64,000 nt of DNA from Collinsella aerofaciens (GTDB lineage: Bacteria; Actinomycetota; Coriobacteriia; Coriobacteriales; Coriobacteriaceae). The position numbers and the translations under genes were made by a program. Positions 1 to 8,125 of this stretch are shown here, piece after piece (the stretch's first letter is position 1; every line of letters starts with the position of its first letter). The stretch covers positions 22,287 to 86,286 of the forward strand of contig NZ_JADPCJ010000002.1 of the NCBI RefSeq assembly GCF_015670795.1, given 5' to 3'. The notes beneath the pieces are model-generated. The model ran no database searches and was not told the origin of the DNA. It saw nothing but the letters and a program-made list of their open reading frames with translations.

Positions 1-2
1 AC

Positions 3-512
3 AGCCATATCGATGCCGAAAAGGGCCGCCAGTTTGATGCGGGCCGCGCGACATTTGAGGGCTATATCCAGCAGAACCTTGCCGGCAAGATCGTGGTCTT
101 TGCCCTGGGCACCAACGGTTTGGTAACGGACGCCCAGGTCGACGCGATCATGGCCGACGCCGGCGAGCAGCGTATCGTCGTGTTTGTAAACACGCGTAGC
201 CCGCAGCCGTGGGTCGGGTCCACGAACCAGGCCATCGCCAACGCCGCCACGCGCTACAAGAATGTACGCGTTATCGACTGGTACGGGCACAGCGCCAACC
301 GCAACGACCTGTTCGATGGCGACGGCACGCACCTGTCGACTACCGGCGTGACCGAGTACCTCAACCTGATCCACGATGCAGTCAAGAAAGACCTGCCCGT
401 GCACCCCGAGGACCACGTCAACGATCCGCAGCCGGCAGCCGTCAAGTCCGCCGCCGACGCACTCGTCAATGCCCTCGCCTACAAGCCGCGCAAGCTGGGC
501 ACCGACAAGTAA
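3..512 (+). CDS. SGNH-domain acyltransferase, C-terminal part (5' end outside window)
   Basis: The reading frame is open from base 3 and stops at 512, so only about 169 C-terminal residues are present. The fold reads as the SGNH hydrolase-like domain found at the C-terminus of OatA-type membrane acyltransferases: a buried strand ending in ALGTNG (block III-like), a VFVNTR strand, and the late catalytic dyad motif DGDGTHLS, where Asp and His three residues apart are the usual acid and base. Such proteins O-acetylate peptidoglycan or other surface polymers. The N-terminal membrane domain, if there is one, lies upstream of the window, so the acyltransferase-3 assignment is inference while the SGNH-like tail is seen directly. 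After the dyad the protein continues about 60 residues in an Ala/Pro/Lys-rich tail. Confidence 0.7.
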   Translation, partial: SHIDAEKGRQFDAGRATFEGYIQQNLAGKIVVFALGTNGLVTDAQVDAIMADAGEQRIVVFVNTRSPQPWVGSTNQAIANAATRYKNVRVIDWYGHSANRNDLFDGDGTHLSTTGVTEYLNLIHDAVKKDLPVHPEDHVNDPQPAAVKSAADALVNALAYKPRKLGTDK

Positions 513-706
513 CGCGCAGCATAATCTGTTTACACCCGCAGGGGGCGCTCCTTAACTACCGGCACCTGGAGGCACTCCTGGCGCGGCCAATGAAGACCTC
601 TGCGGATGAATTCCAAGCCGCTCCGCCGCTCCAGACATCGTTTCCGCGCCTCGCGCCTGCCCCAAACAATCAAAACAAGCCCTTTTCGCCGCGACCTCAA
701 AGGTCC

Positions 707-935
707 GTGGGCAAAAAAGGGCAAATATGAGTACTGTTACCATTTTAGTCGCAGGCAAAACCACCCAAAAAGACGTCCGAGCATCCCCTACAACCCCCTA
801 AAGCAGCCAACCTGACTGGTTTAAGGCGTATTGGAGCCAATTTAATGAACATACTATGGGTTATGTTCATTATCTTCTTGGATGTAAATGCTATTCACTT
901 AGCAACAGTACTCATATTTGGCATTTTTTGCCCAC
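707..935. repeat. 229-bp terminal-inverted-repeat element
   Basis: The 34-nt left arm (707-740) is repeated in inverted form at 902-935 with about four mismatches. Both arms contain GGGCAAAAAA and AAATATGAGTACTGTT. The interior holds a second palindrome, AATGAACATA at about 844 facing TATGTTCATT. No open frame of note lies inside. It sits in the 505-nt gap between two convergent genes. The rest of that gap (513-706) shows no gene, only a weak GACCT/AGGTC hairpin near 693-705. Confidence 0.7.
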
Positions 936-961
936 TGCCATATAACTAACACTCTATAGCA

Positions 962-997
962 GACAAAATACAGGCCGCAGCCCATGGCGGCGGCCTG
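962..997 (-). terminator. Intrinsic terminator of the NRAMP-like gene
   Basis: On the minus strand the stem CAGGCCGC/GCGGCCTG is followed by TATTTTGT. It lies 20 nt downstream of the stop codon at 1018. Confidence 0.75.
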
Positions 998-1017
998 TTA
1001 AGAACCAAAAGTGAGCG

Positions 1018-2280
1018 TTAAGCACCGTAGCCCATCGCTTGCAGCGCAAACATGACGACCGTCAGCACCGTAATCACGCCGATAGTCGCCCAAGTGAGCA
1101 CGTTCCATACGCGGCCGTTGCGGTTGGCGCCCATAATGTGGCGATCCGCCGCGATAACCACCTGGAATACCAAGACTACGGGCAGCAGCACGCCGTTGAT
1201 GACCTGCGAGGTCATCATAATCTGGAACAAATCGACGCCAGGCATGAGCACCAACACGGCAGAGATGCCAATGATAGCCGTAATGATGCCGCGGTAAACC
1301 GGGGCCTCGTCCCAGCTGCGGTCGGCGCCGCGCTCCCAACCAAATGCCTCGCAGATAGCACTCGACGTAACGCCCGGCAGCACGCAGGCGGCCAAGAAGC
1401 TCGCCGCGACCAGACCTGAGGCAAACAACACCGTGGACCACTGACCCGCGATGGGCTCCAGCGCGCGGGCGGCATCGGCGGCATCGCTAATCTGAATACC
1501 CGCCGGAAACAGCACCGTACCGGTCGTGATGATAATGAAGCCAGCAATGATATCAGCGGCGATCGAGCCGCTCACGGTATCAATACGCTGCAGCACGATG
1601 TCGTCCTCGCCCGCATTCTTATCGACCACGTTGTTCTGAGCCAAGAAGATCATCCACGGTGCGATGGTAGTACCGATCGTTGCGACCACGAGCGACACGT
1701 AGCTGGGATCGTTCTGAATATTGGGGACGACCAAGTCGACCGCGACCTCGCCCCAGTTGGGGCCGGCCATAAACGCGGCGACGATGTAGGTCACGAACAC
1801 GCAGCTTACCAGCAGCAAAATCTTCTCGATGCGCTGGAAACTGCCCGACATGGTAAGCATCCACACCAGCAGCGCCACCAGCGGCACCGAGATGCTCGCC
1901 GGCACACCAAAGAGGGCAAGACCGCTCGCGATACCCGCAAACTCCGAAATGGTCACGGCCGTATTAGCGATCAGCAGCGCCGCCATGGCCAGCACGCTCC
2001 TGCGCACGCCAAAGCGCTCGCGGATGAGCGACGCCAGGCCCTTGCCTGTGACGCAGCCGCAACGCGCCGCAGTCTCCTGCGTCACGATAAGCAGCACGGT
2101 CATGACGGGAAGCATCCACAGCATCTTGTAGCCATAGCTGGCACCGGCGCTGGAATACGTGGCGATGCCGCCGGCGTCATTGCCCGAAAGCGCCGCCAGA
2201 AGGCCAGGGCCCATGGCGCCAAAGATGGCCGCGATGGTCAGCTTTTGCTTGGTGCTCGCCTTTTGCTTCGTGTTTTGCAC
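1018..2280 (-). CDS. NRAMP-related metal transporter, probably of the magnesium (NRMT) type
   Basis: 420-residue polytopic membrane protein of the NRAMP/SLC11 family. The TM1 metal motif, normally DPGN, reads DAGG here (Asp kept, Asn lost). The TM6 motif, normally MPHN, reads APWM, so the Met that favours soft transition metals is gone. From memory, these changes mark the NRMT subgroup, which carries Mg2+ and was described in Eggerthella. A magnesium role is also supported by the neighbour, an MgtE-like protein ending 8 nt upstream. Start: GTG at 2280, behind an AGGTGG ribosome site. A longer frame to 2343 would overlap the upstream gene by 55 nt and was not used. Likely co-transcribed with the upstream gene and ended by the hairpin at 962-997. 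Substrate is inference. Confidence 0.85.
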   Translation of the reverse strand: MQNTKQKASTKQKLTIAAIFGAMGPGLLAALSGNDAGGIATYSSAGASYGYKMLWMLPVMTVLLIVTQETAARCGCVTGKGLASLIRERFGVRRSVLAMAALLIANTAVTISEFAGIASGLALFGVPASISVPLVALLVWMLTMSGSFQRIEKILLLVSCVFVTYIVAAFMAGPNWGEVAVDLVVPNIQNDPSYVSLVVATIGTTIAPWMIFLAQNNVVDKNAGEDDIVLQRIDTVSGSIAADIIAGFIIITTGTVLFPAGIQISDAADAARALEPIAGQWSTVLFASGLVAASFLAACVLPGVTSSAICEAFGWERGADRSWDEAPVYRGIITAIIGISAVLVLMPGVDLFQIMMTSQVINGVLLPVVLVFQVVIAADRHIMGANRNGRVWNVLTWATIGVITVLTVVMFALQAMGYGA

Positions 2281-2288
2281 GCGACCAC

Positions 2289-4133
2289 CTAACCCATGAC
2301 TGACATGGTGAGCAGAACCGCGGCGATGCAGTACGCCACACACGAGATCATGACGGCAATGACGTTCATGGCGGTACCCGACGTATTGAGGTCGTGCTCG
2401 TCACGCCAGAACAACACCATCAGGTAAATCACGGCGCTCATGTTGCCGATCAGGCAGACGATGGCCGCGATGTTAAAGCAGCCGGTAAAGAGCTGCTCTT
2501 CAAACATGGGCGCGTCGAGGAATGCGGCGGTGCGCACCAGCTGGGCGCATAGGTAGGTCACGAGCGACAGAATCAGGCCCATGCCCGTGCTCTGGAAGAA
2601 AAATCCCAGATACGGCTTGGGCTCATCGTCATGGCCGTCGTATTCCAAGAAGTAGTTCTTGACAAACGACACCATACGCGAGGCAGCCAGCAGCACGAGC
2701 GGCATGGCGCACATGGGGAACACCACCAGATGCGCCGAGCCCAGCGCCGTCCCAAGCACCGTTGCCATGATGCACGAGGCAATGCCCCACACGACAACCC
2801 AGTACTGGCGATGCACAAACCAGCTGAGCACATTCGTCGAATCGTCGGACGCGCTATCGCCCGAGCCAACGCCTGCGATCTGCAGGTCCTCCTGGTGCTC
2901 CTCGGCGATAACATCCATGGCGTCGTCAAAGGTCACGATACCCAAGATATGACGGTTCTCGTCGCAGACAGGGATGGCAACCAGGTCGTACTTGGTCATC
3001 TCGTCCGTCACGTCTTCCTGGTCCTCGTCGGGCGACACGTAGACCAGATCGCGATAGGCGAGCTGGCCCAGCGTGGCGTCGCGGTCGGCCACGATCAGCG
3101 TACGCAGCGAGAGCACGCCGGTGAGCATGCCGCTCGGATCCTCGGTATAGACGTAGTAGACGCTCTCAAAGTCCTCGTCGAGTTTGCGAATCGCCTCGAT
3201 GGCATCACCGACTGTCGCCGTGGCGGGCAGCGAGACAAACTCCGAGGTCATGATACGGCCGGCGGTGTTGTCCTCATAGCCCAGCAGATTACGAATCGCC
3301 TTCTCCTCCTTGACGCCCATCAGGCGCAGAAGCTTCTCGGCCTTCTCGTAATCGAGCTCGTCGATTAGGTCAGCGGCGTCGTCCGGGTCCATCATGGCCA
3401 GCATCGACGATGCATCGGTGTCGGACAGGCCCTCGAGCATCTCGGTCATAAGTTCGTCGTCATCGAACTCCGAGATGGCCTCGGCGGCCTGGGCAGTATC
3501 GAGCTGCGCGAACACCTGTGCACGCAGGCGCGGGTCGAGCTGCTCGATAATGTCGGCAATATCAGCAGGATGCAGCTCGCCAAGCGTCTTGTGCGACACC
3601 GACAGCTGAATGTTCTTAGTCGAACGGTCGAGCAGGTCCATGTAGGACCAGGCGATAATGTCCTCGCTGAGCGGCTTGCCCAGGTGCTTCATAAAGCCCT
3701 CGACGACGTGCTCGAGTGTGGGGCTGATTGCACGCAGCAGACCGCGGGCGCCGACCTCGGCACCCAGCAGGCGCAGCTGATTTTCACCCGACATGGAAAA
3801 CTTGATGTCGTTGACGCGCACGACCTTCATGCCCTGCGTGTCGACAATCTGCTTGTTGAGCACGTCGCGGGCAAGCAAGAGTTCGGTCGGCTGCAAGTAC
3901 GAAAAACGAATTTCGGTGGCCGACGTCTTAAGGTGTACACCCGTCTCGTCGATACGGTCGACCCATTTGCGCCAACTGATCATAAACGGCGTCTTGCCGG
4001 GACCGCGGAACGCGAGCGACGTCACGTGCGGAAAAACTTCGCCGGTTGCAATGCCAAAATCGTTAACCACGCCGAGCTTTTCGCCGTCGACGTCCAAGAC
4101 TGGCAATTTGAGCATCTCACTCAGATAATTCAA
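2289..4133 (-). CDS. MgtE-like magnesium-sensor protein (PRC + MgtE-N + CBS pair) with divergent membrane domain
   Basis: 614 residues. Order: PRC-barrel-like N-terminus (about 1-110), MgtE N-domain (about 190-300, containing LHPADIADIIEQLDP and the DPDDAADLIDEL repeat), a pair of CBS domains (about 300-430), then five predicted membrane helices. The cytosolic half is typical of the Mg2+-sensing part of MgtE channels. The membrane half is not: the GGNxGxQ signature of MgtE TM2 is absent, and the last helix has no acidic pore residue (its start reads NTSG where a DPA-type motif is expected). The protein may therefore sense Mg2+ without conducting it, perhaps controlling the NRAMP-like protein encoded next. 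Start: TTG at 4133 behind GGGGAG; the nearby ATG is out of frame. It is the first gene of the pair. Confidence 0.8.
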   Translation of the reverse strand: MNYLSEMLKLPVLDVDGEKLGVVNDFGIATGEVFPHVTSLAFRGPGKTPFMISWRKWVDRIDETGVHLKTSATEIRFSYLQPTELLLARDVLNKQIVDTQGMKVVRVNDIKFSMSGENQLRLLGAEVGARGLLRAISPTLEHVVEGFMKHLGKPLSEDIIAWSYMDLLDRSTKNIQLSVSHKTLGELHPADIADIIEQLDPRLRAQVFAQLDTAQAAEAISEFDDDELMTEMLEGLSDTDASSMLAMMDPDDAADLIDELDYEKAEKLLRLMGVKEEKAIRNLLGYEDNTAGRIMTSEFVSLPATATVGDAIEAIRKLDEDFESVYYVYTEDPSGMLTGVLSLRTLIVADRDATLGQLAYRDLVYVSPDEDQEDVTDEMTKYDLVAIPVCDENRHILGIVTFDDAMDVIAEEHQEDLQIAGVGSGDSASDDSTNVLSWFVHRQYWVVVWGIASCIMATVLGTALGSAHLVVFPMCAMPLVLLAASRMVSFVKNYFLEYDGHDDEPKPYLGFFFQSTGMGLILSLVTYLCAQLVRTAAFLDAPMFEEQLFTGCFNIAAIVCLIGNMSAVIYLMVLFWRDEHDLNTSGTAMNVIAVMISCVAYCIAAVLLTMSVMG

Positions 4134-4507
4134 TGGTGCTCCCCATCATTATTCCTACGGACCGCGCGACCATGCCGGCACGCAATCCGTGGACTTTTTG
4201 ATATGTATACGCATGCGCGGGCGGCACACCGCTCGGCGCTCACACCCCGTGCACGCGCAGAAAGCACCTGCATGGGGTCATCGACTGTATGGTCGAGGTT
4301 TGGATTTCACCTGTAACCTTTCTCTTGACCCTCATTAACCGCAGTAACTATAGCATCAGCATCGCGCTGCGGCACCGAATTTATGCCCTGCACATTGCAG
4401 GCATACCAAACGCTGACGTATCCGTGACATAGAGCCGGATGAGCACGGTGGGACAAAGCGATTAAAACCGTCCTAAACAACCAGTCGTTTAAGCATGTCC
4501 CCAATGG
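4134..4507 (-). promoter_or_regulatory. Structured leader and promoter region of the MgtE-like gene
   Basis: 374 nt without a credible gene. On the minus strand there is a possible -10 (TATAGT, near 4345) followed by about 210 nt of leader. The leader has a stem TCGAC/GTCGA and a strong stem ACCCCRTGCA/TGCAYGGGGT spanning about 4246-4279. A Mg2+-responsive leader is possible from context, but the conserved M-box core was not recognised. Confidence 0.35.
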
Positions 4508-5914
4508 CTACTCTGTGGTGTCGTCGTCCTCGGGGAGTTGGGGGAACACGGCGTTTTTGGGCATGGAAACCTTGGTGAGCGAGGTGAGCTTTTTGCTCAA
4601 CGCCGTGTCCGTCTTGACCAGGTCGCTGAGCGTCACGATCTTGTAGCCGTCGGCGACAAGGCCATCGATAATCTGCGGCAGCGCCTCGAGCGTCTGCTCG
4701 GCGCACTCATCGCTATCGGTGAGCAGCACAATATTGCCCGGCGTCATCGAGTCGAGCACGGTCGATACTTGCTCGTCGGCGCCGTTGAGCAGCCAGTCGC
4801 CCGAATCGATATTCCACGAAACCACGGCGGACACCAGGTCCATCGAGTCGATCCAGTTTTGCTCGTCAAACGCGGCGTAGGGGGCACGAAGCAACATCGT
4901 CTCGACGCCGGTCGCCGACTTAATCGCCTCGGTACCCTTCGTGATCTGCTTGCGCACCGTCTCGCGATCCTCGCCCTTGAGCGAATCATCGCTGTAGCTG
5001 TTGGAGCCGACCTCGCACCCGGCATCGACAATCGCTTTGGCAGTAGCGGGCGAGGCCTCGGCCGCATCGCCCGAAAGGAGGAACGTCGCCGTGACGCCCT
5101 TTTCCTTGAGCACCTGCAAGATCTGCTTGGTCGCGCCGCTCGGACCCTCGTCAAATGTCAGGGCCACGTACTTTTCGTTGCCCTTGGGCGCTACGCTTGC
5201 GCACTCGACTACGCAGTCGGTGGCGGGCACGACCTCGCCGCGGTCCTGCGTCTTGCCCGACTGCTCGCCGACCCATACCTCGGAGCGGCCCTGAACGCCC
5301 CAGGTTTTGACATACTCAATGGCACCCGTGCCCTCGACCTTAAGCTTTGGCTCGATAGTCGTGGCCTGGACCTCGTGCTTTTCGTACACGTTGCGGCCGT
5401 CCTTGACCGTCACCTTCTCGCCGCCCGTAAGCTCGCGACTATCCCACTTGCCTTGCTTCACGCGCTTGCCGTCGACCTTCACCGACAGCTTTTCACCGCC
5501 ATGGCGCTTGAGCACGCTGTCGTCGACGGCCAGCAGATCGCCGGCGTCGTATGTTTCGGCCAGGCTTTGATCGTCGATAAGATTCTGCAACGTAGAGCCC
5601 ACGCGCACCGCGGTCTTTTGCCCGTTGAGTTCCACGTCCACGCTGCGGTTGACGTAGCCCACGACGGCAGCGATAAACAGTACGAGCGCGCAACCCACGG
5701 CGATGAGCGCATAGGGCAGGCGGGACGGTCGGCGCGGCGAGCGCCCGTTGCCGATGCGCGCGCTGAGATCGCTAAACCCACGGCTATGGTTGAGGTACAT
5801 CGCGCCGGGCTTACGGCGACGTCGACGCTGACCGCTGGGCAGCTGCCCCAGGTCGCGGCGCGCCGTCGGACGCGCACCCGAGCGCCTGTTTAAGTTAGAT
5901 CCGTTTTGGCGCAT
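4508..5914 (-). CDS. Membrane-anchored polysaccharide-deacetylase-like protein with altered metal site
   Basis: 468 residues: basic N-terminus rich in Arg, one membrane helix (about 70-90), a region resembling DUF348/G5-like beta-grasp domains (about 92-200), then a NodB-type deacetylase domain. NodB motifs are recognisable but changed. Motif 1 is TFDEGP instead of TFDDGP. Motif 2, normally HxxxH, reads NSYSD, so both metal-binding His are lost. Motif 3 is RAPYA. Motif 4 is IDSGDW. The late LLHD motif reads LLTD. With all His ligands missing it is probably inactive as a classical metal-dependent deacetylase and may bind peptidoglycan instead. Start ATG at 5914 lies just after GGGAGGG. It is the last gene of the leftward run. 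Confidence 0.8.
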   Translation of the reverse strand: MRQNGSNLNRRSGARPTARRDLGQLPSGQRRRRRKPGAMYLNHSRGFSDLSARIGNGRSPRRPSRLPYALIAVGCALVLFIAAVVGYVNRSVDVELNGQKTAVRVGSTLQNLIDDQSLAETYDAGDLLAVDDSVLKRHGGEKLSVKVDGKRVKQGKWDSRELTGGEKVTVKDGRNVYEKHEVQATTIEPKLKVEGTGAIEYVKTWGVQGRSEVWVGEQSGKTQDRGEVVPATDCVVECASVAPKGNEKYVALTFDEGPSGATKQILQVLKEKGVTATFLLSGDAAEASPATAKAIVDAGCEVGSNSYSDDSLKGEDRETVRKQITKGTEAIKSATGVETMLLRAPYAAFDEQNWIDSMDLVSAVVSWNIDSGDWLLNGADEQVSTVLDSMTPGNIVLLTDSDECAEQTLEALPQIIDGLVADGYKIVTLSDLVKTDTALSKKLTSLTKVSMPKNAVFPQLPEDDDTTE

Positions 5915-5935
5915 GTGCCCTCCCCCATAAACACA

Positions 5936-5965
5936 GCGAGCCGGAGCAACATGTCTCCGGCTCGC
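5936..5965 (-). terminator. Hairpin terminator after the PRC-barrel gene
   Basis: Perfect 11-bp stem GCGAGCCGGAG/CTCCGGCTCGC, 21 nt beyond the stop at 5987. On the minus strand it is followed by TGTGTTTATG, a weak T-tract, so it may be partial. Confidence 0.55.
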
Positions 5966-5986
5966 CTCCCATCATTTGGTACGTCG

Positions 5987-6742
5987 CTATTTGCTAGCTT
6001 TTGACGAGCCCCCGCTCGCCTTTTGATATTCGTCCTTAAAGGCCTTGAACATACCGCGCGTCTTGCCGAGCTGCTTGCCCAGTGCGCGGCTGCCCTTGTC
6101 CACGGCGACCGACCCCTTGTCATCGAGCACCTTGGCGCCCTTCTTGACCTTATCGCCCACCACGACACTGGCCTCGGCAGCCTTAGCGGCCGCGCCGCCC
6201 GAATACCCAAGCGTCTTGACCTCGTCCGAGACAATCATCGCGCCGTTCTCGTAGCCGCGCAGCATCGTCGGCGGCACCTGCGTGTCGCCCACCAACATGC
6301 TCGATGCGGCGCTGGCGGTCACATAGAACGTCTGCACAATGCCCGAACGCGGCTTGAACTCAACGTCCGAGCAGTAGCCCACGACATCGCCCGATTCCGT
6401 GCGCACGTCCATGCCAACCCAGATGATGCAATCGTCTAGGTTGATATCGAGGCGCTTGGCCGCGGCGGCATCGTAGGTGCCCTTGACGTCGTCGACCGCG
6501 ACAGCACCCTCGTAGACGCCGATGGCATCGAGCGCCACAAATCGGTCGGGGCGCTCGATCATACCCGCGATATCGGACTGGCGGACCATAAAGCCCACCA
6601 CGCGCGTGCCGCCCGGGGTAAAGACGGGAAAGTGAATCTTGCCGAGCTTTTTAGGGCTGCGCGGCGTGCCGTCCTTTTTGGTGCGCTTGTCTTCGGCAGG
6701 CTTACGATAAACCTTGACGCCGACAAAATCCCCTGCGCGCAT
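5987..6742 (-). CDS. PRC-barrel domain protein
   Basis: 251 residues, no signal peptide or membrane helix. The N-terminal half reads as one or two PRC-barrel-like modules: a motif GKIHFPVFTPGGTRVVGFMV, then later WVGMDVRTESGDVVGY. PRC barrels are small beta domains used in RNA processing, photosynthetic reaction centres and assorted regulators, so no precise function follows. The C-terminal third is Ala/Lys-rich and basic (about 190-251), possibly a nucleic-acid or membrane-surface contact. The ATG at 6742 overlaps the stop codon of the upstream YtxH-like gene in the sequence TAATG, so the two are translationally coupled and may work together at the envelope. Confidence 0.65.
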   Translation of the reverse strand: MRAGDFVGVKVYRKPAEDKRTKKDGTPRSPKKLGKIHFPVFTPGGTRVVGFMVRQSDIAGMIERPDRFVALDAIGVYEGAVAVDDVKGTYDAAAAKRLDINLDDCIIWVGMDVRTESGDVVGYCSDVEFKPRSGIVQTFYVTASAASSMLVGDTQVPPTMLRGYENGAMIVSDEVKTLGYSGGAAAKAAEASVVVGDKVKKGAKVLDDKGSVAVDKGSRALGKQLGKTRGMFKAFKDEYQKASGGSSKASK

Positions 6743-7131
6743 TATGCCTCGGTCGAGGACTCCGTGGCCTCGGTGCCGGCCTCGGTGACGTTCTCGACCA
6801 CGACGTCGGCAGCGGGCGTCACGTTGCCACCCGAGATGGCGTCGTTGAGTTGCTCGCGAAGCTGGTCCATGCGCTCGCGGGCCAGGTCGACCTTGGCACG
6901 CAGGTCATCGGTCTTGGCGTCGACCATCGGACCAAAGTCGTTGACCGCGGCACGAGCCTCCTCGGCACTGTGCTCGTAGGTGTCACGCATGTTGTCCCAG
7001 GCGTCGTTGGCGATATCGGCGGCCATGGCGCGGGTCTCGGCACCCGAGCGCGGGGCCAGAGCAACGCCGATGATAGCGCCGGCGGCAGCACCAAAGAGCG
7101 CACCGGAAACAAAGCTGAAAGTCTTTCCCAT
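6742..7131 (-). CDS. YtxH-like general stress / envelope protein
   Basis: 129 residues. The N-terminus is a glycine/alanine-rich membrane segment (GALFGAAAGAIIGVALAP) followed at once by RSGAETR and a long amphipathic helix, the standard layout of YtxH-type (gas-vesicle-like) small proteins. The rest is a coiled-coil-like, acidic helix and a Thr/Glu-rich tail. Start: ATG at 7131, seven bases after AGGAGAGG. An upstream in-frame ATG at 7137 touches the ribosome site and is unlikely. It is translationally coupled to the PRC-barrel gene at 6742. Related proteins are often stress induced, but no regulator site was recognised here. Confidence 0.75.
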   Translation of the reverse strand: MGKTFSFVSGALFGAAAGAIIGVALAPRSGAETRAMAADIANDAWDNMRDTYEHSAEEARAAVNDFGPMVDAKTDDLRAKVDLARERMDQLREQLNDAISGGNVTPAADVVVENVTEAGTEATESSTEA

Positions 7132-7267
7132 GATCATTCCTCTCCTGCGGGCACCTCGATGCCCACCGTTTGAATGCTGTCCATTATACCCGCAGCGCAA
7201 CACTTGCCGTCGCGCTCATCTGCGTACGGTAAAAGCGCAGGTACATGATGGTGATAAGCGAGTGAGT

Positions 7268-8101
7268 CTACTCCTGCGGCATAGCAGGCATGGCGACCGT
7301 GGCGGCCGGATTCTCGCCGGCGCCATCGACGAGCGGCAGGTTGCCCTCGTGCGCCGAGCCGGACGGGGCCGTTGCCGCACCGCCAAAGACGGCCGCGGGG
7401 GCCTCGTGGTTCTCGGCGACCGCACCCTCGGTATCGATTGGCATCTGCGGCTCGTCGTCAAAGCTCGGGACGCCTTGGGGCTCCGCAGGCTCGGGCTCAG
7501 CAGGCGCCTCGGCAACAGGTTCAGTGTCGGCATCGGCAGGAGCGTCGCCCTCGGGCGCATCCTCGGCCACGTCCTCGCCGTTCGCAGCGGCAACGGCCTC
7601 GTGCGGGTCCTTGCCCTCGGCCTCGGCACGCATGCCCAGCACCAGGTTGCGCAGGCCCGCGACCGTGCCTTCCACGTCGGGGGCCGGCTGATCGGCATGC
7701 AGGTACGCCCAGTCCATCATAAAGGTCGCCGACGACAGCGCGCCGATGGCCAACGCATCGTCGGGACACGAAAGCTCGACCTCAAAGACACGCTCGTCAT
7801 GCTCGCTCACGCGGGTGCGACCGCACGAGATGCTGCCGGCAAGACCGGTCTCGTTCATGAGCTCGACCGTCACGTGCTCCAGCAGGTGGCAAAGCTCGGT
7901 CTGACCCATGCAGTCCTGGAACTCGCGACCCGAATCGCCCAGGCACAGATGCTTGGCAATCGCGGGCACCAGGTAGTACACGCGCGCCGTGGCCTCGATA
8001 TCCTCCGAGGTCATGAGCGGCATGCCGGGGTTCACCAGCACGTGCGCGCAAATCTTGTCCTCGCTGACGGTGACCTTAAGGATGTTGAACAGGCCTGCCA
8101 T
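7268..8101 (-). CDS. Stand-alone cyanophycin-synthetase-N-like domain protein with acidic tail
   Basis: 277 residues. The first about 150 residues resemble the N-terminal non-catalytic domain of cyanophycin synthetase (CphA): HLLEHVTVEL followed by GLAG, GRTR and then VFEVELSCPDDALAIGA mirrors the CphA pattern H-EHVALEL, AGM, GKTR, VYNVV and an E-rich helix. There is no ATP-grasp or Mur-ligase domain, so it is not an amino-acid polymerase on its own. Residues about 150-277 are Ala/Glu/Pro-rich, strongly acidic and probably disordered. No partner cphA is visible in the window. The start has GGGGAGAG upstream. The similarity is read by eye and function is unknown; earlier annotation pipelines would probably call it hypothetical. 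Confidence 0.6.
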   Translation of the reverse strand: MAGLFNILKVTVSEDKICAHVLVNPGMPLMTSEDIEATARVYYLVPAIAKHLCLGDSGREFQDCMGQTELCHLLEHVTVELMNETGLAGSISCGRTRVSEHDERVFEVELSCPDDALAIGALSSATFMMDWAYLHADQPAPDVEGTVAGLRNLVLGMRAEAEGKDPHEAVAAANGEDVAEDAPEGDAPADADTEPVAEAPAEPEPAEPQGVPSFDDEPQMPIDTEGAVAENHEAPAAVFGGAATAPSGSAHEGNLPLVDGAGENPAATVAMPAMPQE

Positions 8102-8125
8102 AACTCTCCCCTACTCTTCCTTGCC

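Noticed and set aside
4134..4330. M-box (Mg2+) riboswitch
   Set aside because: Context invites it, but the conserved M-box core segments were not found by reading.
4307..4504. 65-codon frame on the - strand
   Set aside because: No ribosome site or conserved pattern; it lies in the leader of the MgtE-like gene.
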